In this document: in pieces, positions 42,350 to 52,689 of the stretch
How the letters are laid out: each line of letters starts with the position of its first letter
Numbering within the stretch: the first letter of the stretch is position 1
Origin: an uncultured Erysipelotrichaceae bacterium
GTDB taxonomy: Bacteria; Bacillota_I; Bacilli_A; Erysipelotrichales; Erysipelotrichaceae
Length of the DNA stretch: 64,000 nt
NCBI GenBank assembly: GCA_945877405.1
Contig: CAMCSA010000004.1
Location: 1 to 64,000, forward strand
Reading direction: 5' to 3'
Translations under genes and position numbers: made by a program
Notes under the pieces: generated by a model
The model's database searches: none
Seen by the model: only the letters and a program-made list of their open reading frames with translations
What the model was told of the DNA's origin: nothing

Positions 42350-44539
42350 GTGAAGAATCTTGTTATTGTAGAGTCTCCGTCTAAATCCAAAACAATCGGA
42401 AAATATCTGGGAACGGACTATCTTGTCGTTTCCAGTAAAGGGCATATTCGAGACCTTGCGATCAAAGGAAAGGATGGATTGGGCGTTGATATTGAAAATG
42501 ACTTTGCCCCGATCTATGAGATCAGCAAGGATAAGGTGACAACAGTCAAAGAGTTGCAGAAGCTTGCTGAAAGAGCGGATTATGTATATCTGGCAACCGA
42601 CCCGGACCGCGAAGGAGAAGCCATCAGCTGGCATCTGGCACAGGAACTTGGACTTGATGAAGATGCGATTGATCGCGTCACATTCCATGAAATTACAAAA
42701 AATGCGGTACAGCAGGCATTCAGCCAGCCACGTGCGATTGATATGGATCTTGTCCATTCCCAGGAAACAAGAAGAATTCTGGATCGAATCATCGGTTTCC
42801 GTCTTTCCAAACTGCTCAAGTCTAAAATTAGTTCCAAATCCGCAGGCAGAGTACAGTCCGTGGCATTAAAGCTGATTGTTGAAAGAGAAAAGGAAATCAA
42901 TGCCTTTGTTCCACAGGAATACTGGAGCATTGATGGTGTATTCAACAAGGATGGAGAGTCATTCAATGCCTCTTTAGCAAAAGTGGATGGCGAAAAGGTC
43001 AATATCGAAAACAAAGAGCAGGCACAGGCAATTCTGGAAAGATGTCAGGGTGATTTCATTGTATCTGCAATCCGCTCCTCCAGAAGAAACCGTTCCCCAC
43101 GACCACCATTTATCACATCCACCCTGCAGCAGGAAGCAAGTACAAAGCTCTCCTTCTCTGCCAAAAGGACGATGTCCATTGCACAGAAACTGTATGAAGG
43201 AATTGATGTCGGGAATGGAGAAGAAGGTCTGATCACATATATGCGTACCGACAGTACAAGACTGTCAGACGTATTTGTAAGTGCGGCAAGAACACAGATT
43301 ACAGAGCGGTATGGCAAGGAATACCTTGGTACATATACAATCCGTAATGATGAAGGTGCACAGGATGCTCATGAAGCAATTCGTCCTACCAATCTTGCCT
43401 ATACACCAGAAAGAGTCAAGGAATATCTCAGCAGTGAACAGTACAGGCTGTATCGGATGATCTATGCCCGTGCGGTTGCTTCATTGATGGCACCAGCTGC
43501 CTATAACCAGGTTTCCATTTCTCTGGAAAGAAACGGATGCGTTTTTTCCGCAACTGGAAGTACACTGGATTTTGACGGATATCTGAAAGTCTATGGTGAT
43601 TATGATTCCTCCAAGGATGTCATTCTTCCATTGTTGAGCGAAGGGGAAGTACTGAAGGATGCTGTGATCACACCAAACCAGCATTTTACAGAACCGCCAT
43701 CTCGTTATACCGAAGCAAAACTGATCAAGGCATTAGAGGAAGATGGAATCGGAAGACCTTCCACGTATGCGATGATCATTGATACCATTCAGATCAGAGG
43801 CTATGTCACATTGGATCGTGTATCTGAAAAATCCCGTACAAAGGTATTCAGACCGACCGATCAAGGCATCCTGACAACAGAAAAACTGGATGAGTATTTC
43901 TCTTCCATCATCAATGTAGACTACACAGCACAGATGGAACAGACACTGGATGAAATTGCAGAAGGAAAACAGGAAGAAGTCACAACACTGCGTGACTTCT
44001 ATGACAGATTTACACCACTGTTGGATAAGGCATATCAGGACATGGAAAAGATTGCACCGGAAAAAACAGGTGAAACATGTCCGGAATGCGGTGGAGATCT
44101 TGTCTACCGCAATGGCCGGTTTGGCAGATTCATTTCCTGTTCCAATTTCCCGAAATGCAAATATACGGCACAGATGGAAAAGGAAGGAAAGGAAAAACCG
44201 GAACCGACTGGAAAGATGTGTCCGGAATGCGGCAGTGAACTGCTGAAAAGAAAGTCACGCTTCGGTTCCTTCTTTTTAGGATGCTCAGGTTTCCCGAAGT
44301 GTACTTACATGGAAAATCTGGATGGAGAAAGAATCTATTCCAGAAAGGAAAAGCTGAAGATGAAGGAGGAAGCACAGACTGCAGGGCTTGAAGACAGTGA
44401 AGAAAAGCCAAAGAAAAAGTCGACAAAAAAAGCTTCCACCACAAAGAAAAAGACAACGACAACAAAAAAGAAGACTTCTACGTCGACAAAAAAGAAAACA
44501 ACAGTGCGGAAGAAGAAAACGGATGAGGTGGCTGAATGA
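42350..44539 (+). CDS. topA: DNA topoisomerase I
   Basis: [18 protein letters not shown]; zinc-ribbon C-terminus; Lys/Thr-rich tail. Confidence 0.97.
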   Translation: MKNLVIVESPSKSKTIGKYLGTDYLVVSSKGHIRDLAIKGKDGLGVDIENDFAPIYEISKDKVTTVKELQKLAERADYVYLATDPDREGEAISWHLAQELGLDEDAIDRVTFHEITKNAVQQAFSQPRAIDMDLVHSQETRRILDRIIGFRLSKLLKSKISSKSAGRVQSVALKLIVEREKEINAFVPQEYWSIDGVFNKDGESFNASLAKVDGEKVNIENKEQAQAILERCQGDFIVSAIRSSRRNRSPRPPFITSTLQQEASTKLSFSAKRTMSIAQKLYEGIDVGNGEEGLITYMRTDSTRLSDVFVSAARTQITERYGKEYLGTYTIRNDEGAQDAHEAIRPTNLAYTPERVKEYLSSEQYRLYRMIYARAVASLMAPAAYNQVSISLERNGCVFSATGSTLDFDGYLKVYGDYDSSKDVILPLLSEGEVLKDAVITPNQHFTEPPSRYTEAKLIKALEEDGIGRPSTYAMIIDTIQIRGYVTLDRVSEKSRTKVFRPTDQGILTTEKLDEYFSSIINVDYTAQMEQTLDEIAEGKQEEVTTLRDFYDRFTPLLDKAYQDMEKIAPEKTGETCPECGGDLVYRNGRFGRFISCSNFPKCKYTAQMEKEGKEKPEPTGKMCPECGSELLKRKSRFGSFFLGCSGFPKCTYMENLDGERIYSRKEKLKMKEEAQTAGLEDSEEKPKKKSTKKASTTKKKTTTTKKKTSTSTKKKTTVRKKKTDEVAE

Positions 44540-45834
44540 GAAGAGTCAAGGTAATCGGAGCAGGACTGGCTGGTTGTGAGGCTGCCTGGCAGCTGGCACA
44601 AAGAAACATTCCTGTATCCTTGTATGAAATGAAGCCTGTGAAGTATTCACCAGCTCACCATAGTGAAGGATTTGCAGAACTGGTATGTTCCAATTCACTG
44701 CGCTCGGATGCATTAACAAATGCAGTCGGACTGCTCAAGGAAGAGATGAGAATGATCGGATCTGTGATCATGGAAGCTGCGGAAGCTACGAAGGTTCCAG
44801 CAGGCAGTGCACTTGCGGTGGATCGTGAAAAGTTCTCACAGTATGTCACAGAAAAAATCACATCGAACCCGATGATTGAAGTGATTCATGAAGAAATCAC
44901 TGAGATTCCGGATGGCCCTGTAATCATCGCAACCGGTCCGTTAAGCTCAGATGCCATCTCTAAAGCAATCGGCAGGCTGATTGATGAAAAGTACTGTTAT
45001 TTCTATGATGCTGCGGCACCGATTGTTACCGCTTCTTCCATCAATATGGATATTGCCTATCGCAGATCCCGCTATGATAAAGGAGAAGCGGACTATATCA
45101 ACTGTCCGATGGACAGATCACAGTTTGATGCGTTTTATGAAGCACTGATTACTGCAGAAACTGCAGAAGTACATGGCTTTGAAGATGAAAAGGTATTTGA
45201 AGGCTGTATGCCGTTTGAAGTCATGGCAAAGCGTGGCAGAAATACGCTGTTATTCGGCCCGATGAAACCGGTTGGTCTCAACCGTCCGGATGGATCAAGA
45301 CCATATGGTGTTGTCCAATTGAGACAGGATAATGCGGAAGCATCTTTATACAACGTCGTCGGATTTCAGACCCATCTGAAGTGGGGTGAGCAGAAACGGA
45401 TTCTGCAGATGATTCCAGGACTGGAAAACTGTGAAATCGTACGGTATGGCGTCATGCACAGAAATACATATATCAATTCACCTGTCTGTCTGAAGGAAAC
45501 ATATCAGTACAAAAACAGGGACGATCTGTTTTTTGCCGGGCAGATGACCGGGGTGGAAGGCTATATTGAAAGTGCTGCCAGTGGTATGCTTGCCGGTATC
45601 AACATGGCACATGTATATCATGGCCGCCAGCCTGTCACGCCAGGTCCGGAAACAATGATCGGTGCAATGTCGCATTATATAACCCATGCTGATCCAGCTC
45701 ATTTCCAGCCGATGAATGCCAACTTCGGTATCTTCCATCTGAAAAATGATGTGAAGAAAAAGGATCGTAAATCAGCCTATGCACCACAGTCCATTTCCAT
45801 CATTCAGGGATTCATCGATAATGGAAAACTATGA
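44536..45834 (+). CDS. trmFO: Methylenetetrahydrofolate--tRNA-(uracil54-C5)-methyltransferase
   Basis: [33 protein letters not shown]. Confidence 0.96.
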   Translation: MRRVKVIGAGLAGCEAAWQLAQRNIPVSLYEMKPVKYSPAHHSEGFAELVCSNSLRSDALTNAVGLLKEEMRMIGSVIMEAAEATKVPAGSALAVDREKFSQYVTEKITSNPMIEVIHEEITEIPDGPVIIATGPLSSDAISKAIGRLIDEKYCYFYDAAAPIVTASSINMDIAYRRSRYDKGEADYINCPMDRSQFDAFYEALITAETAEVHGFEDEKVFEGCMPFEVMAKRGRNTLLFGPMKPVGLNRPDGSRPYGVVQLRQDNAEASLYNVVGFQTHLKWGEQKRILQMIPGLENCEIVRYGVMHRNTYINSPVCLKETYQYKNRDDLFFAGQMTGVEGYIESAASGMLAGINMAHVYHGRQPVTPGPETMIGAMSHYITHADPAHFQPMNANFGIFHLKNDVKKKDRKSAYAPQSISIIQGFIDNGKL

Positions 45835-46756
45835 TGAAATGCTGGGAAAGTTCCTGGATGCCATGGCGCTGAAACGCACTGGCTCAAAAGATACGCAGGA
45901 TGCGTATCGAAGGGATCTTTCCCGTTTTCTTTCCTGGCTGCAGGCAGAAAGCATTACATCCTTAAATGATGTCACAACTGCAGATATCGCAGCATATCTT
46001 TCTCTGTTGCGTAAAGGCAAGATTGGAGGAAAGCCGTTATCCAATGCTTCCTATGACAGAAATCTGTCTGCTTTGAAGTCCTTTTACCGCTATGCATGCA
46101 GATCACTTGGCATCATGAATAACCCGGTTGCCAGATTTCATGGGGCTAAAATCGGCAGGCATCTTCCGGAATATCTGAGCTTTGATCAGATGGAGGCGGT
46201 ACTGGATACATTTGATCTGACTGATCCGGTTGGGGTAAGAAATCGGGCGATGATTGAAGTGATGTATGCATGTGGATTACGTGTATCAGAATGTGCAACA
46301 CTGAAGATAGAAGATCTGCATTTTGAGCAGAACTGCCTGATTGTACTTGGTAAGGAATCCAAGGAAAGAATGGTCCCTTTTTACCCACGATGCAGACAGC
46401 TGCTGGAACATTATATGCAGATTGATCGACCAACCATCATGAAACAGCAGAAGGAACATGGAATCGTATTTGTCAATCAGAAAGGCAAGCCGATTTCGAC
46501 AAGAGCCATTCAGCAGATTGTGGAAAAGGCAGGAGAAGATGCAGGTATCGGCATTCATCTGCATCCGCATATGATCCGCCATTCCTTCGCAACACATCTA
46601 ATCAATAATGGTGCGGATCTGCGTGTCGTACAGGAACTGCTTGGACATGAAAATCTTTCTACGACACAGATCTATACACATGTGGATGAAGCACATCTGA
46701 GAAAGGTTGTGGAAATGGCACATCCATATGCAGGAAAGAACAAAGATAAAAAATAG
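45821..46756 (+). CDS. XerC/XerD tyrosine recombinase
   Basis: R-H-R-H-Y catalytic set: [48 protein letters not shown]. Confidence 0.94.
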   Translation: MENYDEMLGKFLDAMALKRTGSKDTQDAYRRDLSRFLSWLQAESITSLNDVTTADIAAYLSLLRKGKIGGKPLSNASYDRNLSALKSFYRYACRSLGIMNNPVARFHGAKIGRHLPEYLSFDQMEAVLDTFDLTDPVGVRNRAMIEVMYACGLRVSECATLKIEDLHFEQNCLIVLGKESKERMVPFYPRCRQLLEHYMQIDRPTIMKQQKEHGIVFVNQKGKPISTRAIQQIVEKAGEDAGIGIHLHPHMIRHSFATHLINNGADLRVVQELLGHENLSTTQIYTHVDEAHLRKVVEMAHPYAGKNKDKK

Positions 46757-46772
46757 CCCGCCAAAGGGTGAG

Positions 46773-47822
46773 CTATTGTGATAGCAGTGTCAGATCACAG
46801 GCTTCCTGTACATCGAAAGCTTCAAAATAGGTATTTTCCAGAGGGATCCACTTCTGCCTGAAATCTTCAAGCAGGTCCGGATTCCTTTTTGCGATTCTTT
46901 CAATCTGTCTTTCAGGATCAATATCAACAAAGATCGAGCAGTCATAGTATTTCCGTAACGATGGATACATGGAATAGGAACCTTCGATCACGGTCATATG
47001 CGTATTGGTCAGGTGAATCAGATCTGAGGAAAGAGAGAAGGTGGAACAGTCAAACCAGTGATAGCTGACAGGTTTTCCTTTCTGTAATGGCTGCAGTACT
47101 TCTTCTTCCAGTCTTTCCCGATCAAAGTTACCTCCAGGCTGGCTGTAGCGTTCCGCTGTTCTTTGATGTTTCTGCAGATAGAAATCATCAACATGGATCA
47201 AAGATGCACCATAGATGTCTTTGAGAAAGACGCCAAGTGTTGTCTTGCCTGCACCACAATGTCCATCAATCGCAATGACCATGTGATCTTTTCTGTGCTG
47301 ATCGATATACAGTAAGACAGGAATATAAGGTACATAGTCTTTATGGATGACCCTGTAGGCTGGATGGTATGTATTTCTATAAGATGCAGAATGGCTGATT
47401 GGCAGATATGTACCATCTTTCCAGTCCTGAATCCACGCCAGGGAAGCATTCTGATCAAATGGGGTTTTACCATCTGTGATCATCTGTTTTAGCACTGTCA
47501 GTTTTTCTTCCAGTGCCACAATGGCATATGGCTCCTTACGTGCAGATATGCTGAAAAGGGAAGCAAGGGTATCAGCTGACATGCCTTCATCCAGAATGGA
47601 AAGATACAGCCGGACATAGTTACCGTCTAATGGTTCGATGGAAAATGAAGTACATGGCTGTAATGATGTATATTCACTGATGATCCTTTCCTTACAGGCA
47701 TGTATATCATCAACAAAATGACCGCATCCAAAACAGCTCTGATACAGTGCTTTACATATATCCTGAACAGTGGAGGATGGATACTTCACAAGAAGGTTGT
47801 TAATGAAGTTTTCTGTGTTCAT
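46773..47822 (-). CDS. Two-domain protein: unknown N-terminal domain fused to uridine kinase-like P-loop domain
   Basis: AIDGHCGAGKTTLGVFL Walker A; HVDDFYL; N-terminal about 165 aa with CFGCGHFVDD motif. Confidence 0.8.
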   Translation of the reverse strand: MNTENFINNLLVKYPSSTVQDICKALYQSCFGCGHFVDDIHACKERIISEYTSLQPCTSFSIEPLDGNYVRLYLSILDEGMSADTLASLFSISARKEPYAIVALEEKLTVLKQMITDGKTPFDQNASLAWIQDWKDGTYLPISHSASYRNTYHPAYRVIHKDYVPYIPVLLYIDQHRKDHMVIAIDGHCGAGKTTLGVFLKDIYGASLIHVDDFYLQKHQRTAERYSQPGGNFDRERLEEEVLQPLQKGKPVSYHWFDCSTFSLSSDLIHLTNTHMTVIEGSYSMYPSLRKYYDCSIFVDIDPERQIERIAKRNPDLLEDFRQKWIPLENTYFEAFDVQEACDLTLLSQ

Positions 47823-47914
47823 ACATGTATTGTACTATAAAACAGTTGAAAAGCTTTCCCCATTTCTGCAACGTTTGTACTACAATATAGATAAGAAAAA
47901 TCCGGAGAAGTATC

Positions 47915-48103
47915 ATGTCAGAAATTTTTAAAAACGACCAGGCCTATCGTGAAAAGGCCAGAAGGATCATGGAGAATGATCCTGTCATGATCATGTCATT
48001 AAGCCATGAAGCACATTATCTGTATGAACAGGGAATGATTTCAGAAGCCTGTTATCAGGAAATCTATGAAATGTCCCGCAGATATGCTTCTGAAAAGAAA
48101 TGA
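47915..48103 (+). CDS. Hypothetical small protein (62 aa)
   Basis: SD ggagaagtatc; followed by a terminator hairpin. Confidence 0.5.
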   Translation: MSEIFKNDQAYREKARRIMENDPVMIMSLSHEAHYLYEQGMISEACYQEIYEMSRRYASEKK

Positions 48104-48111
48104 CATTGTCG

Positions 48112-48143
48112 AAACATGGGGTGATGCTCCATGTTTTCTTTAT
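48112..48143 (+). terminator. Intrinsic terminator
   Basis: aaacatgggg tgat gctccatgttttcttt. Confidence 0.7.
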
Positions 48144-48208
48144 GTGGAACCCACGCAATCATTTCGTGAAGTATGATATTTTACAGATAAGAAGGATAGA
48201 ATGACAAT

Positions 48209-49015
48209 ATGTTTGAAGAACAGTTCAGAAGTGTGAAACGAAAACATCCTCTGATTCACAGTATAACCAATCTTGTGACGATCAATGATGTTGCCAATAT
48301 GATTATTGCCTGTGGTGCATCCCCGATTATGGCGATTGCACCGGAAGAAGTACAGGAAATCACTGCCATCGCAGATGGTCTTAACATCAATATCGGTACA
48401 TTACAGGAAAAAACGGTAGAAGCCATGCTTCTTTCCGGTTTCACAGCAAACATGAAAGGAATTCCTGTCATCCTGGATCCGGTTGGCGTGGGTGCATCAT
48501 CATTCCGGAAGCGGACTGTCCATCGGCTTTTTCAGGAAATCCGGTTTTCTGCGATCAAAGGAAATGCGGCTGAAATCCGATGCCTGTTGGAAGAAAGTGG
48601 AGAGATGAAAGGCGTGGATGGAGCAGAAGAAGGAACAATGGAATCATTTGTGTCTATTGCCATCAGTCTTTCAAAGAAAACCGGGTCGGTTGTGATCATG
48701 AGTGGTGAAACGGATATCGTAACAGATGGAAGCAGAACATGTATGATTACAAATGGGCATCCGATGATGAAAGATGTCAGTGGAACAGGATGCATGTTAT
48801 CAGGAATGATCACATCATTCTGTGCAGCAGACAGCCATCATCTGTTTGAGGCGGCTTGTGCAGCAGTCATGACGATGGGAATTGCCGGTGAGAAAGCATC
48901 TGAAGCCATGTTGCCATCCATGGGTAACGCCACATACAGAACACGCATCATTGATGCAGTCTATACAATGAAGGAAACAGATTTCAAGGAGTCAGTCAGA
49001 TATGAAATGCAGTAA
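48209..49015 (+). CDS. thiM: Hydroxyethylthiazole kinase
   Basis: PLIHSITNLVTINDVANMIIACGASPIMA, DPVGVGAS, DVSGTGCMLSGMI. Confidence 0.96.
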   Translation: MFEEQFRSVKRKHPLIHSITNLVTINDVANMIIACGASPIMAIAPEEVQEITAIADGLNINIGTLQEKTVEAMLLSGFTANMKGIPVILDPVGVGASSFRKRTVHRLFQEIRFSAIKGNAAEIRCLLEESGEMKGVDGAEEGTMESFVSIAISLSKKTGSVVIMSGETDIVTDGSRTCMITNGHPMMKDVSGTGCMLSGMITSFCAADSHHLFEAACAAVMTMGIAGEKASEAMLPSMGNATYRTRIIDAVYTMKETDFKESVRYEMQ

Positions 49016-49643
49016 GGAAATGATGCGTTTATACGCAGTAACGGATCGCTGTTGGACAGAAAAAACAACATTATACGAGCAGATTGAACAGGCTCTGCAG
49101 GGTGGCGTGACATGTGTGCAGTTAAGAGAAAAGAATATGGATGAGCAGACCTTCATCAAAGAGGCAATGGAAATCAGGGAATTATGCCATGCCTATCATG
49201 TGCCGCTCATCATTAACGATCGGGTGGAAGTTGCTTTGAAAGCAGGAGCAGATGGCATCCATGTAGGCCAGGATGATCTTTCGGTAGAGCAGGTCAGAAA
49301 GCTTGTCGGTAATGATATGATTATTGGCGTATCTGCCCATAATCCAGATGAGGCCATGGAAGCAGTAAAAGGTGGAGCCGATTATCTGGGAACAGGTGCT
49401 GTCTTTGGTTCTACAACCAAAAACAATGTGACAACACTGTCCTATGATACTTTGAAAGCCATAACTGCCTGTGTGGATGTTCCGATTGTTGCGATTGGTG
49501 GAATCAATGAAACCAATATTGAAAAGCTGAAAGGAAGCGGTGTGGATGGAGTTGCTGTTGTCAGTGCCATCTTTGCCGCAAAGGATATCAGAAAACAGTG
49601 TGAAAAACTCAAAGCACTGTCTGAAAGGATGATCGAAGGATGA
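49002..49643 (+). CDS. thiE: Thiamine-phosphate synthase
   Basis: LYAVTDRCWTEKTTLYEQIEQALQGGVTCVQLREKNMDE. Confidence 0.96.
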   Translation: MKCSKEMMRLYAVTDRCWTEKTTLYEQIEQALQGGVTCVQLREKNMDEQTFIKEAMEIRELCHAYHVPLIINDRVEVALKAGADGIHVGQDDLSVEQVRKLVGNDMIIGVSAHNPDEAMEAVKGGADYLGTGAVFGSTTKNNVTTLSYDTLKAITACVDVPIVAIGGINETNIEKLKGSGVDGVAVVSAIFAAKDIRKQCEKLKALSERMIEG

Positions 49644-50290
49644 GTGTGCAGTGTGTCATCTTTGACTTTGATGGAACACTGTTTGATTCGATGTATGTAT
49701 GGAAAGATGTCGGAAGAAAATATCTGAACATGTTTCACATCACACCATCAGATGATTTTGAACAGATCATTTCAAGCATGACTCTTCAGCAGGCAGCAGA
49801 ATATGTACAGCATCATTATCTGACTCATCAGTCAGTAAACCAGATCATGGATGGAGTCAGCAGAATTGTTGCGGAAGATTATGCATCCCATATATTACCA
49901 GCCAAAGGTGTACCACAGTTGCTGGCAGAACTTGCAGGGATGAACGTCCGAATGGTCATCGCAACTCTTTCTGAGCAAAAGCATGTGATTGCCGCATTAC
50001 AAAGATGTCATCTGGATTCCTATTTTATGGATATCATCACTGCAGAAGATGTTCCATCTGGCAAACAGTCAGCACAAATCTATGAAAAGGCAATGGCTGC
50101 AGCAGGTGGAAGAAAGGATCACACAATCGTCGTAGAAGATGCATACTTTGCCGCAAAGACAGCACACGATGCAGGCTTTACGGTAGTTGGTGTATATGAG
50201 CAGAATGAAACAGAACATGAAAAGATGAAGGAAATCTGTGATCTGTATGTAGAAGATTTATCGAAATGGAAAACAGGGGAGGTATTATGA
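49640..50290 (+). CDS. HAD-superfamily phosphatase within thi operon
   Basis: CVIFDFDGTLFDSMYVWKDVG; overlaps thiE and thiD. Confidence 0.92.
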   Translation: MSVQCVIFDFDGTLFDSMYVWKDVGRKYLNMFHITPSDDFEQIISSMTLQQAAEYVQHHYLTHQSVNQIMDGVSRIVAEDYASHILPAKGVPQLLAELAGMNVRMVIATLSEQKHVIAALQRCHLDSYFMDIITAEDVPSGKQSAQIYEKAMAAAGGRKDHTIVVEDAYFAAKTAHDAGFTVVGVYEQNETEHEKMKEICDLYVEDLSKWKTGEVL

Positions 50291-51081
50291 AACTGAAAAC
50301 AGCATTAAGTATTGCCGGATCTGACAGCTCGGGAGGAGCAGGGATCCAGGCGGACCTGAAGACAATGATCGCAAATGGTGTCTATGGAATGAGTGCGATC
50401 ACTGCATTGACTGCGCAGAACACAACAGGTGTTGCAGCAATCATGGAGGTGACACCACAGTTTCTTGCACAGCAGATTGATGCGGTATTTACCGATATCA
50501 GACCGGATGCGGTAAAGATCGGTATGGTATCAGACAGCAGTCTGATCAATGTGATTGCGGAAAGACTGTGTTTCTACAAGGCAGAAAACATTGTTGTAGA
50601 CCCTGTGATGGTGGCAACTTCAGGCAGTGCATTAATGAAGACAGATGCTGTTGAAACATTAATTAAAAAACTGCTTCCTTTATGTACGGTTGTTACTCCG
50701 AATATTCCGGAAGCTGAAGTACTTTCAGGAATGAAAATTGAAAATGTCGAAGATATGGAAAAAACAGCCATGACAATCCATGATCATTATCATTGTGCTG
50801 TTCTTGTCAAAGGTGGTCATTTCATCAATGATGCCAATGATCTGTTATGTGATGATGCGGGAATGACATGGTTTTATGGGAAAAGGATTGATAATCCGAA
50901 TACTCATGGAACAGGCTGTACACTGTCTTCTGCAATTGCCAGTTATCTGGCGAAGGGATATGATCTGAAAGAAAGCATCCAAAATGCAAAAGAGTATCTT
51001 TCCGGTGCACTTTCTTCCATGCTTGATTTAGGGCAGGGCGCTGGTCCTATGGATCATGGATATACACTCAAAACCAGATAA
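50287..51081 (+). CDS. thiD: Hydroxymethylpyrimidine (phosphate) kinase
   Basis: ALSIAGSDSSGGAGIQADLKTMIANGVYGMSAITALTAQNT. Confidence 0.96.
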   Translation: MKLKTALSIAGSDSSGGAGIQADLKTMIANGVYGMSAITALTAQNTTGVAAIMEVTPQFLAQQIDAVFTDIRPDAVKIGMVSDSSLINVIAERLCFYKAENIVVDPVMVATSGSALMKTDAVETLIKKLLPLCTVVTPNIPEAEVLSGMKIENVEDMEKTAMTIHDHYHCAVLVKGGHFINDANDLLCDDAGMTWFYGKRIDNPNTHGTGCTLSSAIASYLAKGYDLKESIQNAKEYLSGALSSMLDLGQGAGPMDHGYTLKTR

Positions 51082-51141
51082 AAAACTGACGTACTCCCCA
51101 TGGGGTGAAGTCCAAGGTTTTCTGGTCTGATATTTGTGAAT

Positions 51142-51178
51142 GACATCTGATTTTTCAGGAATCAGATGTTTTTTTGTA
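51142..51178 (+). terminator. Intrinsic terminator after thiD
   Basis: acatctgatt tttcagg aatcagatgttttttt. Confidence 0.85.
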
Positions 51179-51228
51179 TGATCTGTGGAAAAACCGGTAA
51201 TAACAATATACGAAGGGAGGTATTTTAA

Positions 51229-51792
51229 ATGCCTGAAAAATCATCATTACAAAATCGCATTATGACACCACAGATTATCAAAAACTCGATTCATGAAGTA
51301 AGACCAGCAGATGTGACGATTGTACGTGTATTCTTTTCCAGACCACAAACAATTCAGAAACTGCTTCAGATCGTGATGGATGATGTGAGTCTGCAGGTTG
51401 TCAACTGTATGAATGGAAGAAAGTACCTGCGCAGTGATCATTCGGTTGGATCTGCGGATCTGATCGTTCATACAGCGGATGGAAGAATCTTTGATGTTGA
51501 ATTCAATGAATCTAACGCGCGTACTGCACATACACTGTATATCCATGTTGGAAACCTTGCGGATAACCTGTATGTGTCAGATAGTTTACTGCAGAAGGAA
51601 ATCAAGGCTATGTGCATTGTATTTGCCAGCTACGTTCCTTATGATTTGAAGGAGCCAGAACCGGTCAGAAACGGATTTGCGATCAGGTTTATTACGCCAG
51701 ACAGTAAAAATACAAATACTGGACTTGGAATTCTGTATCATGACCTTTATGAATCGGATCCAAAGAAGATGGTGATTCCAGAATTCAGATAA
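51229..51792 (+). CDS. PD-(D/E)XK nuclease family transposase (Rpn-like), N-terminal part ended by in-frame TAA
   Basis: SADLIVHTADGRIFDVEFN catalytic-like motif; frame continues across a single TAA into 51799 ORF. Confidence 0.75.
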   Translation: MPEKSSLQNRIMTPQIIKNSIHEVRPADVTIVRVFFSRPQTIQKLLQIVMDDVSLQVVNCMNGRKYLRSDHSVGSADLIVHTADGRIFDVEFNESNARTAHTLYIHVGNLADNLYVSDSLLQKEIKAMCIVFASYVPYDLKEPEPVRNGFAIRFITPDSKNTNTGLGILYHDLYESDPKKMVIPEFR

Positions 51793-51834
51793 CGGGCAAT
51801 GGAACTCAAAATGACAGAAGGAGGCAGATTAGTT

Positions 51835-52143
51835 ATGGAAATGACACTCAGAGATTACATCGATGAACTTTTAAAACAGAATGCAACAGTGGAAGAAGAA
51901 CGTATAGCGGATAGAAAGAGATTTGAAGAAGAACGTTCCATGGACAGAAAGAACTACGAAGAAATCAAAGAAAGATACGAAGCAGAAAGAAAGAGATTCG
52001 AAGCAGTAAGTAATCATCTGAATACTGTTGTTATCAATCTGATTGAGCTCGCCAAGACGGATAAACAGATTGTAAGTCGTCTTGGATTATCGCAGAACTT
52101 GCTGGATGAGATCAGAGAAGAACTGAAGTTATCACTCAGCTGA
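51835..52143 (+). CDS. C-terminal Rpn cassette, copy 1 (RpnS-like candidate, 102 aa from ATG 51835)
   Basis: aaggagg (51818-51824) 10 nt before ATG; coiled coil plus LIELAKTDKQIVSRLGLSQNLLDEIREEL; alternative ATG at 51799. Confidence 0.6.
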   Translation: MEMTLRDYIDELLKQNATVEEERIADRKRFEEERSMDRKNYEEIKERYEAERKRFEAVSNHLNTVVINLIELAKTDKQIVSRLGLSQNLLDEIREELKLSLS

Positions 52144-52249
52144 TCATTCTAAAAATGGACTGATATACAGGGTTCATCACAGGCTGCTGGTCCCTGTATG
52201 CTATGAATAAGCAATGGAACTCAAAATGACAGAAGGAGGCAGATACGTT

Positions 52250-52537
52250 ATGGAAATGACACTTTTGGATTACATCCATGAACTTAAAAAGAAGAATGGA
52301 ATGATAGAAGAAGAACTTTCAGCGAATAGAAAGAGATTTGAAGAAGAACGTTCCATGGACAGAAAGAACTACGAAGAAATCAAAGAAAGATACGAAGCAG
52401 AAAGAAATAGCCTGAAAACGGTTGTTTTCAATCTGATTGAGCTCGCCAAGACGGATAAACAGATTGTAAGTCGTCTTGGATTATCGCAGAACTTGCTGGA
52501 TGAGATCAGAGAAGAACTGCAGTTGTCACTTAGCTGA
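52250..52537 (+). CDS. C-terminal Rpn cassette, copy 2 (95 aa from ATG 52250)
   Basis: Same internal aaggagg-N10-ATG; near-identical C-terminus to copy 1; alternative ATG at 52214. Confidence 0.6.
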   Translation: MEMTLLDYIHELKKKNGMIEEELSANRKRFEEERSMDRKNYEEIKERYEAERNSLKTVVFNLIELAKTDKQIVSRLGLSQNLLDEIREELQLSLS

Positions 52538-52588
52538 TCATTCTAAAATGAACTGGTATGAGGGAATATGCAGAACCTGTAAAAGGGC

Positions 52589-52616
52589 TTGCATATTTAT
52601 CGGACTATGATAAAAT
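52589..52616 (+). promoter_or_regulatory. Predicted pyr operon promoter
   Basis: TTGCAT - 16 nt - TAAAAT. Confidence 0.6.
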
Positions 52617-52626
52617 CATTTGGAAG

Positions 52627-52670
52627 AAAAAAGGACATTGATTCAACATGTATTCAGTTTCCTTTTTTTT
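52627..52670 (+). promoter_or_regulatory. Putative attenuator upstream of pyrB
   Basis: AAAAAAGGA (52627-52635) pairs with TCCTTTTTT (52660-52668) within T8 run; between promoter and pyrB ATG. Confidence 0.5.
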
Positions 52671-52689
52671 GAAAAAACGGGAGGGCATT

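Larger units (their letters stand above)
51796..52548 (+). repeat. Direct duplication of C-terminal cassette (51796-52153 and 52211-52548), mosaic identity
   Basis: Blocks gatagaaagagatttgaagaagaacgttcc...gcagaaagaa and aatctgattgagctcgccaag...gaagaactg are identical; helix-1 segment diverged. Confidence 0.9.

Noticed and set aside
44400-44530. Lys/Thr-rich low-complexity tail at the end of topA
   Set aside because: Basic low-complexity C-terminal tails are common in TopA proteins; not unusual enough.
45821-46756. Tyrosine recombinase as an integrase of a genomic island
   Set aside because: Sits in the topA-trmFO-xer housekeeping cluster and looks like a chromosomal XerC/D, with no attachment site or cargo.
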